A stretch of 36,496 bases of DNA from Susulua sp964536195. GTDB taxonomy: Bacteria > Omnitrophota > Gorgyraeia > Duberdicusellales > 4484-171. This document shows, one piece after another, positions 23,047-31,958 of the stretch (positions are counted from its first letter, which is position 1; each line of letters starts with the position of its first letter). The position numbers and the translations under genes were made by a program. The stretch lies in contig CAZHVO010000004.1 in assembly GCA_964536195.1 (NCBI GenBank), positions 1 to 36,496 on the forward strand. Direction: 5' to 3'. Under the pieces are notes generated by a model. The model did not search any database. It was not told the DNA's origin and saw only the letters and a list, made by a program, of their open reading frames with translations.

Positions 23047-24918
23047 ATGAAAAATAAATATATTCTGTTCTTAGTTATCTTGATTCTTTCAGTCGATTTT
23101 ACTCAAGTCTTATCTGCTCAGGAAGAGCTCCAAGCTGAGATTAGCCAGGAGACTGCAATCGACGCCGGAACTTCACCAGGAAGAATTTCTCTAGATATAA
23201 AAGGTATGGAAGTCGTTGATGTACTAAAGATTCTGGCCATGCGTAGTGACTTGAATATCGTTGCCGGTAAAAATGTAGGGGGTAAGGTTACTGTTTTTCT
23301 TAAAGATGTGGGCATAATGGATGCTTTGGAAATTATTTTGGCCTCTAACGGCTTAGCTTACGAAAATAAAGCCGGCATAATTAATGTAATGACCGAAAAA
23401 GAGTATGAATTGTTATATGGCGAGAAAAGTTATGATCGGAAAGAGACCAAGACAATACAGTTGAAATTCGCTAAAGCAATTGAAGTTGGTAAAAGCTTGG
23501 ACCAGATTAAAAGTAAAATCGGCAAGGTTGTCATTGATGAAGGCTCTAATAGCGTTGTTTTAATCGATATCCCGCAAAAGATAAACCAAATGGAAGAAGC
23601 GGTAAAAAATATGGATTTGCCACTATTAACAAAAACTTTCATTCTTAATTATGCCAAGGCTGAAGATTTGCAGGAGAAGATAAGAGAGTGCCTTACCAAG
23701 AATATAGGCGAGCTCAGGATTGACGAGCGAATGAATAAAATAGTGGTTACGGATTTGCCTGAAAAAATAGATTATCTTACAAGGATTGTATCTGATTTTG
23801 ACGAAAGGGATAAAGTAGTTCTGATTGAAGCTAAGATTATCCAAATTACCTTAGATAAAAATGTAGGGTATGGCATTAATTGGAATAATATTTTCGGCGG
23901 CATTGACACACTAGTTCAGTCTGATCTTGACATGAATTTAACTGGCACTACCCCTACCACTACTTTTACTTATAATAACAGCAATGCTAATGACCAGGCA
24001 ATATTGAGCCTGCTGGAGACAGTGGGGAAAACCGACGTACTATCTAACCCACGGATTACAGTATCTAATAATCACGAAGCCAAAATTCTGGTAGGTACAC
24101 GAGAAGCTTATGTAACTTCTACAATTACTCAAAGCGATGGTACCACTACCACAGCAGACAATGTTGAGTTTGTGGATGTAGGCGTAAACCTTTCAGTGAC
24201 CCCGGTCATAAGTGAAGACGGATACATTAACATGAAAATAAGACAGGAGGTGAGTTCGGCCCCGACATCTTTGGAGCTTACAAACGCTGATGGTAGCACG
24301 AGAACCAGCGTTCCTATTGTTACTACATCCGAAGCCCAAACTCAGCTTCTGATAAAAGACGGTGTAACCGTTATTTTAGCCGGATTAATGCAAGATACCC
24401 GCAAAGACAATAGTGAAAAAATTCCTTTTCTCGGAGACATTCCTTTCTTGGGACGTTTATTTCGAAGCAGCGGTAAGGGAGACGAGAAGACCGAACTGAT
24501 GATTTTCCTCACTCCCCACATCGTTAAGAAAGAAAAAGATACTTCCCAGGGCCTTGAAGAATACCTGGGGCAACACCAAGAAACAGGGGTAGATGCAGAA
24601 GAATCTCCCTCTATTTCCAGCAAAATATCTGTTAGACCTGAAAGCTTTCGGCAATACTGCAAATATGTAAGTGATGAAGTTAATAAAAATCTAAAAAAAA
24701 ATAGCCCTAAAAGAATTAAAAAACAGGAAGTCCGGTTAAGTTTCGTGCTTTCTTCTGATGGTCGCTTGAAAGGAAAGCCCAAGTTCTTGAATAAGGTGAG
24801 TAGAAAGGTAAGAAGCCTGGTAATTAAAAGCATTAAAAAAGCCTCTCCGTTTGTCCCTTTCCCCAAAGACTATGGTCAAACTGAAGAAACTTTTAGGCTC
24901 AATATATCTTTTGATTAA
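23047..24918 (+). CDS. gspD: Secretin (GspD/PilQ family) with TonB-like C-terminal domain
   Basis: This 623-aa outer-membrane channel protein starts with a signal peptide (YILFLVILILSVDFTQVLSA). It continues with an STN/N0-like domain (RISLDIKGMEVVDVLKILA, residues about 45-120), two N1-type repeats (KTIQLKFAKAIEVG and KTFILNYAKAEDLQ), and the secretin core from VLIEAKIIQI (about 258) to IPFLGDIPFLGRLFRSSG and MIFLTPHIVKK. After a linker, residues 533-623 look like a TonB/TolA C-terminal domain: QEVRLSFVLSSDGRL, then SLVIKSIKKASPFVPFP. Such an extra domain is uncommon on secretins. ATG 23047 is chosen because GAGGT lies six bases before it; TTG 23044 would add one residue. Confidence 0.93.
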   Translation: MKNKYILFLVILILSVDFTQVLSAQEELQAEISQETAIDAGTSPGRISLDIKGMEVVDVLKILAMRSDLNIVAGKNVGGKVTVFLKDVGIMDALEIILASNGLAYENKAGIINVMTEKEYELLYGEKSYDRKETKTIQLKFAKAIEVGKSLDQIKSKIGKVVIDEGSNSVVLIDIPQKINQMEEAVKNMDLPLLTKTFILNYAKAEDLQEKIRECLTKNIGELRIDERMNKIVVTDLPEKIDYLTRIVSDFDERDKVVLIEAKIIQITLDKNVGYGINWNNIFGGIDTLVQSDLDMNLTGTTPTTTFTYNNSNANDQAILSLLETVGKTDVLSNPRITVSNNHEAKILVGTREAYVTSTITQSDGTTTTADNVEFVDVGVNLSVTPVISEDGYINMKIRQEVSSAPTSLELTNADGSTRTSVPIVTTSEAQTQLLIKDGVTVILAGLMQDTRKDNSEKIPFLGDIPFLGRLFRSSGKGDEKTELMIFLTPHIVKKEKDTSQGLEEYLGQHQETGVDAEESPSISSKISVRPESFRQYCKYVSDEVNKNLKKNSPKRIKKQEVRLSFVLSSDGRLKGKPKFLNKVSRKVRSLVIKSIKKASPFVPFPKDYGQTEETFRLNISFD

Positions 24919-24924
24919 TTAGAA

Positions 24925-26664
24925 ATGAAAACCATAAAGACTAATTTAAAAAAAGGACGTCCCTTGCTTGGCGAAATGCTTATCGATAAGGGATTGATAA
25001 ATTCCCAGCAGCTAGATGCTGTACTTAAGGAGCAGAAGAAGACTCTTGAGTTTATCGGTACGGTTATAGTAAAGTTGGGTTTTTTAAATGATCAGCAGCT
25101 TTTGCCTGTGCTTTCTGAGCAGCTAAATGTCGACTATGTGAAAATCGGCCAGCTGAAATTAGACCCGGCAATAATAAAACTGGTTCCAGCAAAGTTTGCC
25201 TGCCACTATAAATTAATCCCCTTAAAGAAGCAAGATAATATATTAAGCGTAGCAGTAAGCGATCCCTTTAATATTCAGACCTTGGACGATCTTCGGCTAC
25301 TTTTAAAAGTTGAGATTAGACCGGTCTTGGCAGCACAAAAAGATATCTTAGAAGCGATTAGGAAGTATTACGGGGTTGGAGCTGATACAGTGGAGAGGAT
25401 GACGGTTGAGCCTTCTTCTTTGCAGGACTTAGAAACCTTTAAAGTTGATGCTTTTGACTTAGAAAGTCTGGCTGAAGATGCCTCTACAATCAAGCTGGTC
25501 AATCAAATAATACTGCAGGCGGTAACTGATCGAGCCACTGATATCCATATTGAACCCTTTGAAGACCAATTGCGGGTAAGATACCGTATTGATGGAATAC
25601 TTTACGATGCTAATGTTCCGCCTAACATCAGATATCTTCACTCTGGGATGGTATCCCGAATAAAGGTAATGGCTAATTTGGATATTGCTGAACGTCGTCT
25701 GCCTCAGGACGGCCGGATATTACTTAAACTTTCTGATAGAGATCTGGATTTACGTATTTCTGTTTTACCTACCCCATATGGAGAGAGCGTTGATATTCGG
25801 ATTCTTATCCCGGGGATGCTTCATAGCCTGGAAGGTCTTGGTTTTTTGGAGAGAGATTTAGAGATTTTAGAATCTTTAATCAAAAAGCCCTACGGAATAA
25901 TTTTTGTTACCGGGCCAACCGGAAGCGGTAAGACCACAACTTTATACGCCTGCCTTACTAAAATTAATGATGCCAAAAAGAAGATTATCACTATTGAAGA
26001 CCCTATCGAATATCAAATAAAAGGGATAACCCAGATTCAAATTCAACCTAAGATTAATCTTACCTTTGCTCAGGGGCTGCGTTCAACCTTAAGACATGAC
26101 CCGGATATTATGATGGTAGGAGAAGTCAGAGATAGAGAAACAGCTGAAATAACTATTCGTGTAGCTTTGACTGGACATCTTGTTTTCAGCACCGTACATA
26201 CAAATGATGCTGCCAGCGGAGCGGCCCGGCTTCTCGATATCGGAATCGAACCTTATTTAATCGCTTCTTCTGTAGAATGTTTCGTTGCCCAGCGCCTGGT
26301 GCGACTTATCTGCCCAAAGTGTAAACAAGAAGTCAAATTAGAAAAGGGGGTTTTAGAGCAATTACGACCTTGGCAGGAAGAGGATATCGATAAGGTTAAG
26401 TTCTATAAGGGTAAAGGCTGCGAATACTGTAAATTTACAGGATATAGAGGCCGCACGGGAATTTATGAATTTTTACTGATAACAGACCCGGTTAGGGAAT
26501 TGATACTACAGCGGGCTTCAGCCAGTCAGATAAAAAAGGCAGCGATATCAGCAGGTATGCATACGCTTCAACAGGATGGATGGGAAAAGGTAAAAAGGGG
26601 ATTAACTACTCTTTCAGAAGTAATCAGAGTAACCCAGCAGGAGAGAACAACTAACCTGCTTTGA
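24925..26664 (+). CDS. gspE: Type II secretion/type IV pilus assembly ATPase GspE/PilB
   Basis: This 579-aa hexameric ATPase powers pseudopilus assembly. It has an N-terminal MshEN-type domain (LLGEMLIDKGLINSQQLDAVL, residues 14-150). The ATPase core includes Walker A GPTGSGKTTT (330-339), the Asp box EDPIEYQIKGITQIQ, the Walker B block LRHDPDIMMVGEVRD and the His box TVHTNDAASG. A C-terminal zinc site follows with CPKC near 463 and CEYC near 499. All key motifs are intact. It starts 6 bases after the secretin stop. A gap with a new promoter follows before the surface protein. Confidence 0.95.
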   Translation: MKTIKTNLKKGRPLLGEMLIDKGLINSQQLDAVLKEQKKTLEFIGTVIVKLGFLNDQQLLPVLSEQLNVDYVKIGQLKLDPAIIKLVPAKFACHYKLIPLKKQDNILSVAVSDPFNIQTLDDLRLLLKVEIRPVLAAQKDILEAIRKYYGVGADTVERMTVEPSSLQDLETFKVDAFDLESLAEDASTIKLVNQIILQAVTDRATDIHIEPFEDQLRVRYRIDGILYDANVPPNIRYLHSGMVSRIKVMANLDIAERRLPQDGRILLKLSDRDLDLRISVLPTPYGESVDIRILIPGMLHSLEGLGFLERDLEILESLIKKPYGIIFVTGPTGSGKTTTLYACLTKINDAKKKIITIEDPIEYQIKGITQIQIQPKINLTFAQGLRSTLRHDPDIMMVGEVRDRETAEITIRVALTGHLVFSTVHTNDAASGAARLLDIGIEPYLIASSVECFVAQRLVRLICPKCKQEVKLEKGVLEQLRPWQEEDIDKVKFYKGKGCEYCKFTGYRGRTGIYEFLLITDPVRELILQRASASQIKKAAISAGMHTLQQDGWEKVKRGLTTLSEVIRVTQQERTTNLL

Positions 26665-26731
26665 TCTTCCGGTATTAAATTTTCACTCTATTGGGCTCAG
26701 CGAAGCCTTATAATATAGGTATTAAAAAAAC

Positions 26732-26760
26732 TGGACAAAATTCTAAAGTTATGGTATATT
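26732..26760 (+). promoter_or_regulatory. Promoter of the large surface protein gene
   Basis: TGGACA (26732-26737) and TATATT (26755-26760) are 17 bases apart, and ATGG directly before the -10 gives a TGn extended -10. The gene therefore has its own promoter, although it may also be read from gspE. Confidence 0.6.
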
Positions 26761-26767
26761 TCGGCTG

Positions 26768-26801
26768 GCTCAAACTCAACAGGAGAGCTCAAACGCAACA
26801 G
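26768..26801 (+). repeat. Tandem 15-bp direct repeat in the leader of the surface protein gene
   Basis: GCTCAAACTCAACAG (26768-26782) and GCTCAAACGCAACAG (26787-26801) differ by one base and are separated by GAGA. They fill the presumed 5' untranslated leader from just after the promoter to six bases before the ATG at 26807, where no good ribosome-binding site is present. Confidence 0.6.
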
Positions 26802-26806
26802 AAGAT

Positions 26807-29800
26807 ATGATAAAAATTAAATCTTGTAAAAAATGCCTTAGTTTAACAGGCTTAATGCTTGTTTTTACTGCCTGTTTTGCCCTATGGGCGACTGACGGGT
26901 TTGCCGCAACTACATTCGGGTCGATTCTGCGCGTAGATGATAATACTGGTCCAGTGATTACCGGGCAATGGAATCCTGCAATAGCCACAGATACAAATGG
27001 AGATATTTATGCAACCTGGCAGGACAGCCGGGACAGCGGACAATATAACATCTACTTTGCCAAAAGCACAGACGGCGGAGTAACTTTTGGGACAAATGTG
27101 CGGGTAAACGATCCTGGTTTTTCTTCCCACATGCGCTGGAGACCGGCAATGACCATAGATACAAATGGAGATATTTATGTAGTTTGGGATCAGAGCATAA
27201 AAGGCAATTTTTATCATTCCGATATCTACTTTGCCAAAAGTACAGACGGCGGCGCCTCATTCGGGCCAGCTGTGCTTGTAGATGATGCTCCGTCTAAAAC
27301 CAAACAGTTTATGCCCTCAATAGCCACCGATGCCGATGGAGATATTTATGTGGTTTGGCAAGATAACCGGATCCACCAGGCTATTTACGTTACTTACTTT
27401 GCCAAAAGTACAGACGGCGGAGCAACTTTTGGGACAAATGTTTGCGTAAATGATATTGGCGCATCTATTACCGGGGATTCCTGGCCTTCAGTAGCCGTAG
27501 ATGTCAATAAAGATATCTATGTAGCCTGGCAGGATAACCGCAGTGGATACTATAATGCTTATTGTGCTAAAAGCACAGATGGCGGGGCATCTTTCGGGAC
27601 AAATGTACGGGTGGATGATATCGGTACAACTACTAGCTGGCAATCGAAAGTCGGGTTAGTCGCAGATACAAATGGAGATGTTTATGTAGCTTGGCAGGAT
27701 AATCGAAATGTTGATTCTCTTGACTTTGATATCTATCTTGCCAAAAGCACCGATGGAGGGGCATCTTTTGGGACAAATGTTTGCGTAAATGATATTAATT
27801 CTCGTGGACAATTTCGACCTTTGATGGCTATAGACCCAGACGACAATATTTATTTAACCTGGGAGGATAATCGAAACGGTAGTAATTATAGTGATTTCAA
27901 TATTTACTTTGCCAAAAGTATAGACGGCGGAGCTTCTTTTGAAACCGATGTACGTGTAGATCATGCTAGCTCTTCAGCTATCTGGCAAGATGATCCGGCA
28001 ATAGCCGTAGATCCTAAGGGAAATACCTATGTAATATGGGATGATGGCAGAAACGGCATCTATTCTGCCAAGGGAACTGATAGCGGTACTGTTTCTCTCT
28101 ATGATAATGTGGTAATCAATGAATTTTTACCCAATCCTCAGGGGAGTAATGATGAGTGGGTCGAATTTTACAATAAAGGAAGTGTCAGTGTTGATATCAG
28201 CGGTTGCTGGCTTGATGATGCTATTGGTAGCGGAGATAGTCCCCAGCAAATTCCTAGCGGTATGATTATTGATCCCGGTATGGGCGATAGTGTTGACCTG
28301 GGTAGCGGAGATAGTTATCTTCGCAATCAAGGAGACACACTAAACTTCTTAGAGCCGGATGGGACTACAGTCATTGACAGTAAATCCTTTGGCTCTGTTA
28401 CCAGTGATTCCGGTTCTTCTATTTACCGGTTTCCTGATGGCCGATTCTGGGCTGATAATATGGATGATACCCCAACCAGAAACACCTCTAATGACGGCCC
28501 AAATATATCTGTAACTATTACTATCACTCCCAATACTGGTAATCTTATAGTCGCAGAGACCCTGCAATTTGGTGCTTCCGGTGGTACAGGGCCTTATACC
28601 TGGACAAGCAGTGACACTGCCGTAGGGACTATTAATAGCAGCGGCGTATTTAGCGCTGTTGGTCTTGGAACCTGTACGGTTACTGCTGTTGATGTTAATA
28701 CCGATAGCGGTACCTCCGGCACAATAACTGTTACAGCTCCCACTATTGCTATAAATCCCAATACAGGTAATCTTACAGTTGGAGAGACTTTGCAATTTAG
28801 TGTTTCCGGCGGTAAAACACCTTATACTTGGACAAGCAGCAACAATGCCCGAGGGACTATTAATAACAGCGGCTTATTTAGCGCAGTTGGTCCGGGAACA
28901 TGTACGATTACTGCTGTTGATGCTAATGGCTATAGCGGTACCTCTGGTACGATAACTGTTACAGCTCCCACTATCACTGTCACTCCTAACACAGGCAATC
29001 TTATGGTTGGAGAGACTTTGCAATTTAGCGCTTCCGGCGGTAAAACACCTTACACTTGGGCAAGCAGCGACAATGCTGTAGGGACTATTAATAGCAGCGG
29101 CTTATTTAGCGCTGCTGGCTCCGGGACATGTACGGTTACTGCTATTGATGCCAATGCCTATGCCGGAGTTTCCGGGGTGATAAGTGTTACTGATCCCAGT
29201 GTTACTATTACTATCACTCCCAATACAGGTAATCTTATAGTTGGAGAGACCTTGCAATTTGCTGCTTCCGGCGGTACTACACCCTATATCTGGACAAGCA
29301 GCAACACTGCTATAGGGACTATTAATAGCAGCGGCTTATTTAGCGCTGTTAGTAATGGAACATGTACAGTTACTGCTGTTGATGCTAATTCCTATGCTGG
29401 GGTTTCGAGCACGATAATTGTTGCAGCACCCACTATTAGTATAACTCCCAATACAGCTAGCCTTACAATTGTAGATACCCAGCAATTTAGCGCTTCTGGT
29501 GGTACTACACCCTATATCTGGACAAGCAGCAACACTGCTATAGGGACTATTAATAGCAGTGGCATATTTAGCGCTGTTGGCATCGGGACATGTACAGTTA
29601 CTGCTACTGACGTCAATGGTTATAGCGAAGTTTCAGGAACGATAACTGTTAGGGCAAGTTCTTCACTTAATGTTGAAGGTCTTAATCCGCCTTATTATCA
29701 AGATAGCTTCGGCCTTAATTCTGATCCGCAAGGTTTGAAAAAAGCAGCCTGCGTTTCTCGGGATAGCAATATTATTTTACACATAGTTGCTTATGGTTCT

Positions 29801-31921
29801 GCCTTAATTGAAAGCTCCGTATCTTTAAGCGTGGACGGAGAGGATATAATTATTGATGGGGTTGTCCAGCCAGGAAAACAAGTATTTACCAGGTCTACTC
29901 TCAGTGATTACATCATAGGCTACGACCCGGCAGCAAACTTTAAATATGAACAAGTAGTGAGTGCCCATGTAACTGCACAGGATTCTGATGGTAATAACCT
30001 AGATTATACTTACTCATTTATTGTCGAGTCGATGATTCTTGGTTTAAACGCTAAGGTAAATGATAACCGCACAGCTGTCCGGGATAATTCATCCCTAGCC
30101 GTAGACAATAGCGGAAAGAATATTTATATAGTCTGGGAGGAGAATAACGGCACTGACTATGATATCTACTTAGCTAAATCAATTGACCGGGGCCTAACTT
30201 TTAGCAGTGATATCAAAGTCAACAGCAGTCCTGTGGGCACTAATCAGAGATATCCGGTTATTGATGTCACACCTCCTGGTGATATTCTTATAGCCTGGCA
30301 GGATGATCAGGATATTAATTCGACTGGTTGGGATATCTGCGCTGCCATGTCTACAGATGGAGGAGAAAGTTTTGCAGAGCATAAATACGATTATAGTTAT
30401 GACCAAACTCGGCCGTCCGTAGCTGCTCTTAGTAATGATAGAGGATACCTTGTTTATACTGCCAGTAATAATTTCGGCAGTGCTATATATTTTGCAAGTT
30501 CAACCCAGTCTCCTACTGATGAGTGGTATGTCTATGAAGCCGCAACACAGGTTAGCGACTCGGCGGGGGTATTGACTGTTGGCAGTCCTTCTTTTGCCAT
30601 CGATTCTAATGGAGATGCTTATATTACCTGGAAAGCCCAAGGTGGCAGTAATGACTATATCTTTCACGACAACAACCGATCGGGAAGTTTTGGAACAGAT
30701 GTTAGGGTAGACGGAGACGACCAGGCACTGAATGTAGATTCACCATCGATAGATGTAAGGCCCAATGGAAAGGACATTTATATTGCTTGGCAGGCTACAA
30801 CCGGAGGCGACCAGGATGTTTTCTTCGCCAAATCAACTGACTGGGGGGCAAGCTTCAGTAGCAGCCCCGTAGAAGTAATAGACGATACTACCAACCAAGC
30901 ACAAAAAGAACCGTCTTTAGCCGTAGATAATAACGGAGATGTTTTTGTAGCCTGGCATGACTTAAGGAATATTAGTGATCAGGGAGACATCTATCTTTCC
31001 GGGTCTGTGAACGGGGGAAGTTCATTTAAGACTAACCTTTTAATTAATACTGACAGCGGTTCAACAACCCAAAAAAATCCTTCACTGGCCTTAGACAACA
31101 GTAGCGGTCGACACGTTAATATTTGCTGGACTGATTCTAGAAGTGGTACGTCCGATATCTATTTCGCTAAAAACTCAGTAATAAATATTCGTAAATCTAC
31201 TATGATAGGCTGGGACCAAGGCGGAACAGTTACCTTAGATGATAATTCCAGCTATCTTTATGGTGCCCGAGTAGAAATACCGGCTGGAGCATTAGAGACA
31301 GACGCGATTATAACAATTGGAGAAATCGATAATCCACCACCTTTGATACCTACTCAAGGCCAGTACGCCATCGGAATCCCTATAGATTTTGGTTCCGGAG
31401 GCACAGAATTTAATGGATCAGCAACTATCCGGATACCTTACAACCAAGCAGATTTAACAAACGCCGGAATAACCGGATCTGACTATGAGTTGTCTATATA
31501 CTACTTTAATAGTACGACCAATAGCTGGATAGAGATAGCTGATTGCGTGACCTATCCGACATATGTTGAAGGCACTGTCGGGCATTTCAGCTTTTTCGAT
31601 ATTGTCGGCTCTATCGTTTCCGGAGGAGGCGACAGCCCCACCGGCGGTGGCGGAGGCGGTGGCGGAGGAGGAGGTGGCTGCTTTATAGCCACTGCAGCCT
31701 ATGGTACTTCTATGGCAGGGGAAGTAAAGGTTCTTTCTGAATTCAGAGACAAGTATTTATTGGCCGATACCAATAGCTTAGGAAAAAAGCTGGTGTCGCT
31801 TTATTATAAATTTAGCCCGCCTATCGCTGATTATATAGCTGAAAGAGAAGACCTGAAAGCTAAAGTCAGGACATTGCTAAAGCCATTTATCTGGTTTAGC
31901 AAAGCAGCTATAGGAAAATAA
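26807..31921 (+). CDS. Large surface/secreted protein: two beta-propellers, lamin-tail domain, Ig-like repeats, CFI-box C-terminus
   Basis: This is a 1704-aa exported protein. The signal peptide ends near ATDGFA (residue 33). Residues 35-430 hold seven BNR-like repeats built on IYVAWQDNR and YFAKSTDGGASFGTNV, suggesting a seven-bladed propeller. Residues 432-560 resemble a lamin-tail domain (VVINEFLPNPQGSNDEWVEF). Residues 568-948 hold five Big-like repeats of 76-78 aa (ITPNTGNLTVGETLQFSASGG). An Ig-like segment and a second, more divergent seven-repeat propeller follow at 1075-1462. Residues 1464-1605 look ZU5-like (VEIPAGALETDAIITIGEI). A Gly-rich linker leads to Cys1625 and the CFIATAAYGTSM box, a C-terminal motif proposed for sorting of exported proteins. 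No catalytic residues are recognised. Position between gspE and a GspC-like gene suggests it is a substrate of this secretion system. Confidence 0.9.
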   Translation: MIKIKSCKKCLSLTGLMLVFTACFALWATDGFAATTFGSILRVDDNTGPVITGQWNPAIATDTNGDIYATWQDSRDSGQYNIYFAKSTDGGVTFGTNVRVNDPGFSSHMRWRPAMTIDTNGDIYVVWDQSIKGNFYHSDIYFAKSTDGGASFGPAVLVDDAPSKTKQFMPSIATDADGDIYVVWQDNRIHQAIYVTYFAKSTDGGATFGTNVCVNDIGASITGDSWPSVAVDVNKDIYVAWQDNRSGYYNAYCAKSTDGGASFGTNVRVDDIGTTTSWQSKVGLVADTNGDVYVAWQDNRNVDSLDFDIYLAKSTDGGASFGTNVCVNDINSRGQFRPLMAIDPDDNIYLTWEDNRNGSNYSDFNIYFAKSIDGGASFETDVRVDHASSSAIWQDDPAIAVDPKGNTYVIWDDGRNGIYSAKGTDSGTVSLYDNVVINEFLPNPQGSNDEWVEFYNKGSVSVDISGCWLDDAIGSGDSPQQIPSGMIIDPGMGDSVDLGSGDSYLRNQGDTLNFLEPDGTTVIDSKSFGSVTSDSGSSIYRFPDGRFWADNMDDTPTRNTSNDGPNISVTITITPNTGNLIVAETLQFGASGGTGPYTWTSSDTAVGTINSSGVFSAVGLGTCTVTAVDVNTDSGTSGTITVTAPTIAINPNTGNLTVGETLQFSVSGGKTPYTWTSSNNARGTINNSGLFSAVGPGTCTITAVDANGYSGTSGTITVTAPTITVTPNTGNLMVGETLQFSASGGKTPYTWASSDNAVGTINSSGLFSAAGSGTCTVTAIDANAYAGVSGVISVTDPSVTITITPNTGNLIVGETLQFAASGGTTPYIWTSSNTAIGTINSSGLFSAVSNGTCTVTAVDANSYAGVSSTIIVAAPTISITPNTASLTIVDTQQFSASGGTTPYIWTSSNTAIGTINSSGIFSAVGIGTCTVTATDVNGYSEVSGTITVRASSSLNVEGLNPPYYQDSFGLNSDPQGLKKAACVSRDSNIILHIVAYGSALIESSVSLSVDGEDIIIDGVVQPGKQVFTRSTLSDYIIGYDPAANFKYEQVVSAHVTAQDSDGNNLDYTYSFIVESMILGLNAKVNDNRTAVRDNSSLAVDNSGKNIYIVWEENNGTDYDIYLAKSIDRGLTFSSDIKVNSSPVGTNQRYPVIDVTPPGDILIAWQDDQDINSTGWDICAAMSTDGGESFAEHKYDYSYDQTRPSVAALSNDRGYLVYTASNNFGSAIYFASSTQSPTDEWYVYEAATQVSDSAGVLTVGSPSFAIDSNGDAYITWKAQGGSNDYIFHDNNRSGSFGTDVRVDGDDQALNVDSPSIDVRPNGKDIYIAWQATTGGDQDVFFAKSTDWGASFSSSPVEVIDDTTNQAQKEPSLAVDNNGDVFVAWHDLRNISDQGDIYLSGSVNGGSSFKTNLLINTDSGSTTQKNPSLALDNSSGRHVNICWTDSRSGTSDIYFAKNSVINIRKSTMIGWDQGGTVTLDDNSSYLYGARVEIPAGALETDAIITIGEIDNPPPLIPTQGQYAIGIPIDFGSGGTEFNGSATIRIPYNQADLTNAGITGSDYELSIYYFNSTTNSWIEIADCVTYPTYVEGTVGHFSFFDIVGSIVSGGGDSPTGGGGGGGGGGGGCFIATAAYGTSMAGEVKVLSEFRDKYLLADTNSLGKKLVSLYYKFSPPIADYIAEREDLKAKVRTLLKPFIWFSKAAIGK

Positions 31922-31958
31922 GTCAATTACATATAGTTTTAAGAAGGAAAGCAAACTT

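Noticed and set aside
26690..26720. GGGCT...AGCCTT stem after gspE as a terminator
   Set aside because: Only about four base pairs and no T run; not supported.
26751..26810. Short frame MVYFGWLKLNRR... whose stop TGA overlaps the ATG of the surface protein gene, like a coupled leader peptide
   Set aside because: Its start codon lies in the promoter -10 region, so the transcript from that promoter would not contain it, and it has no ribosome-binding site. The FGW likeness to the miaB-like repeats covers only about 10 bases.
26882..28795. Several minus-strand frames opposite the surface protein
   Set aside because: They arise from the repetitive composition of the coding strand, lack ribosome-binding sites and encode low-complexity sequence.
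28529..29655. Regular repeat array considered as a CRISPR or satellite
   Set aside because: The period is 228 bases and the repeats keep one open frame encoding Big-like domains; there are no short repeats with unique spacers.
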